16,620 bases of DNA, from assembly GCA_900544195.1 (NCBI GenBank), contig UQUJ01000068.1, positions 1 through 16,620 of the forward strand, in the 5' to 3' direction. The notes beneath the pieces were generated by a model. It was not told the DNA's origin and searched no databases. It saw only the letters and a program-made list of their open reading frames with translations. This DNA is from an uncultured Alistipes sp. GTDB lineage: Bacteria > Bacteroidota > Bacteroidia > Bacteroidales > UBA932. This document shows, one piece after another, positions 16,239 through 16,620 of this stretch; position 1 is the stretch's first letter; each line of letters starts with the position of its first letter. Position numbers and translations under genes: made by a program.

Positions 16239-16620
16239 ATGAACAAGAAAGTCCTCTATTACATCGCCGCCCTCCTTTGGGGAGCGCCGGGGGTTGTCAT
16301 CGCCGTCAAAGGCATCCAGGCGTACTTGACAATGCCTACGGAAAGGCTCTGGTGGCTGCTGCTCATCACGGCCTTTGTGCTGATGTGCTTCTACCTCATG
16401 TTCCGCAAAGCCGTGAACAAGTACTCGGCGCGCATCGCCGGACTGCCGCGGAAGACGACTCCCTGGCAGACATTCCCACCCGGCGGATGGATTCTGATTG
16501 TGGGCATGGCATGCCTTGGCGTCAGCCTGAAGTTCATACCCGGACTCCCCGCTGAATTCATCGCATCCTTCTACTCCGGCCTCGGCCCGATGCTCATCCT
16601 CGCGGCCTGCCGGTTCATAT
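16239..16620 (+). CDS. Unknown membrane protein, cut by the window end
   Basis: An open frame begins with ATG at 16239 and runs off the window, giving 127 residues. I do not recognise a family. It opens MNKKVLYYIAALLWGAPGVV and has about four hydrophobic segments (about 5-26, 36-54, 81-99, 109-127) with short loops; the most polar loop (about 55-80) holds basic residues and a PRKTTPWQTFPPGG segment, predicted to face the cytoplasm. It starts 36 bases after the sulfatase-family gene on the same strand with no terminator between, so the two are probably co-transcribed and may act together in the envelope. The C-terminal length is unknown. Confidence 0.7.
   Translation, partial: MNKKVLYYIAALLWGAPGVVIAVKGIQAYLTMPTERLWWLLLITAFVLMCFYLMFRKAVNKYSARIAGLPRKTTPWQTFPPGGWILIVGMACLGVSLKFIPGLPAEFIASFYSGLGPMLILAACRFI

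Overview
The window looks like chromosomal DNA from a member of the Bacteroidota, most likely order Bacteroidales, with moderately high GC. The evidence is the TAnnTTTG-type promoter elements, weak Shine-Dalgarno sequences, a Bacteroides-type class II aldolase, lipoprotein and '...AQ' signal peptides on glycoside hydrolases, a raiA gene behind a Xer recombinase, and an LTA-synthase-like membrane protein in an otherwise Gram-negative gene set. I cannot name the genus from sequence alone.

Layout. (1) 1-1260: fructose-bisphosphate aldolase with its own promoter and a strong intrinsic terminator. (2) 1261-1723: a gene-free stretch with five 51-bp tandem repeats and then a promoter. (3) 1724-9311, all plus strand and tightly packed: a YczE/YitT-like membrane protein, a XerC/D-type recombinase, a ribosome hibernation factor (raiA/hpf), a family 3 glycoside hydrolase lipoprotein, the DNA polymerase III delta subunit (holA), and a NatA/NatB-like ABC exporter pair. 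Overlaps of 11 and 4 bp and gaps of 1-11 bp suggest that xer to natB is read as one or a few polycistronic units. (4) 9384-11053: a two-gene pair in which the two domains of a 5'-nucleotidase are separate exported proteins, the C-terminal domain being encoded first. It ends in a bidirectional terminator. (5) 11171-13972, minus strand: a small lipoprotein of unknown function and a family 2 glycoside hydrolase. (6) 14067-16620, plus strand: a sulfatase/LTA-synthase-family membrane enzyme followed by an unknown membrane protein cut by the window end. Region 6 is driven divergently from the GH2 gene through back-to-back promoters.

The genes combine central metabolism and housekeeping (aldolase, holA, raiA, xer) with envelope and periplasmic functions (GH3, GH2, nucleotide scavenging, ABC export, envelope phosphotransferase). 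There is no SusC/SusD pair, so GH2 and GH3 are not part of a visible polysaccharide utilisation locus. I found no CRISPR array, insertion sequence, tRNA, rRNA or recognisable defence system.

The two least explained signals are the 51-bp repeat array, whose units alternate between two types, and a marked excess of the hexamer ATATTC/GAATAT. The hexamer occurs on both strands and in different codon phases, and it dominates how Glu-Tyr and Ile-Phe pairs are encoded. No clearly new multi-gene system is evident.
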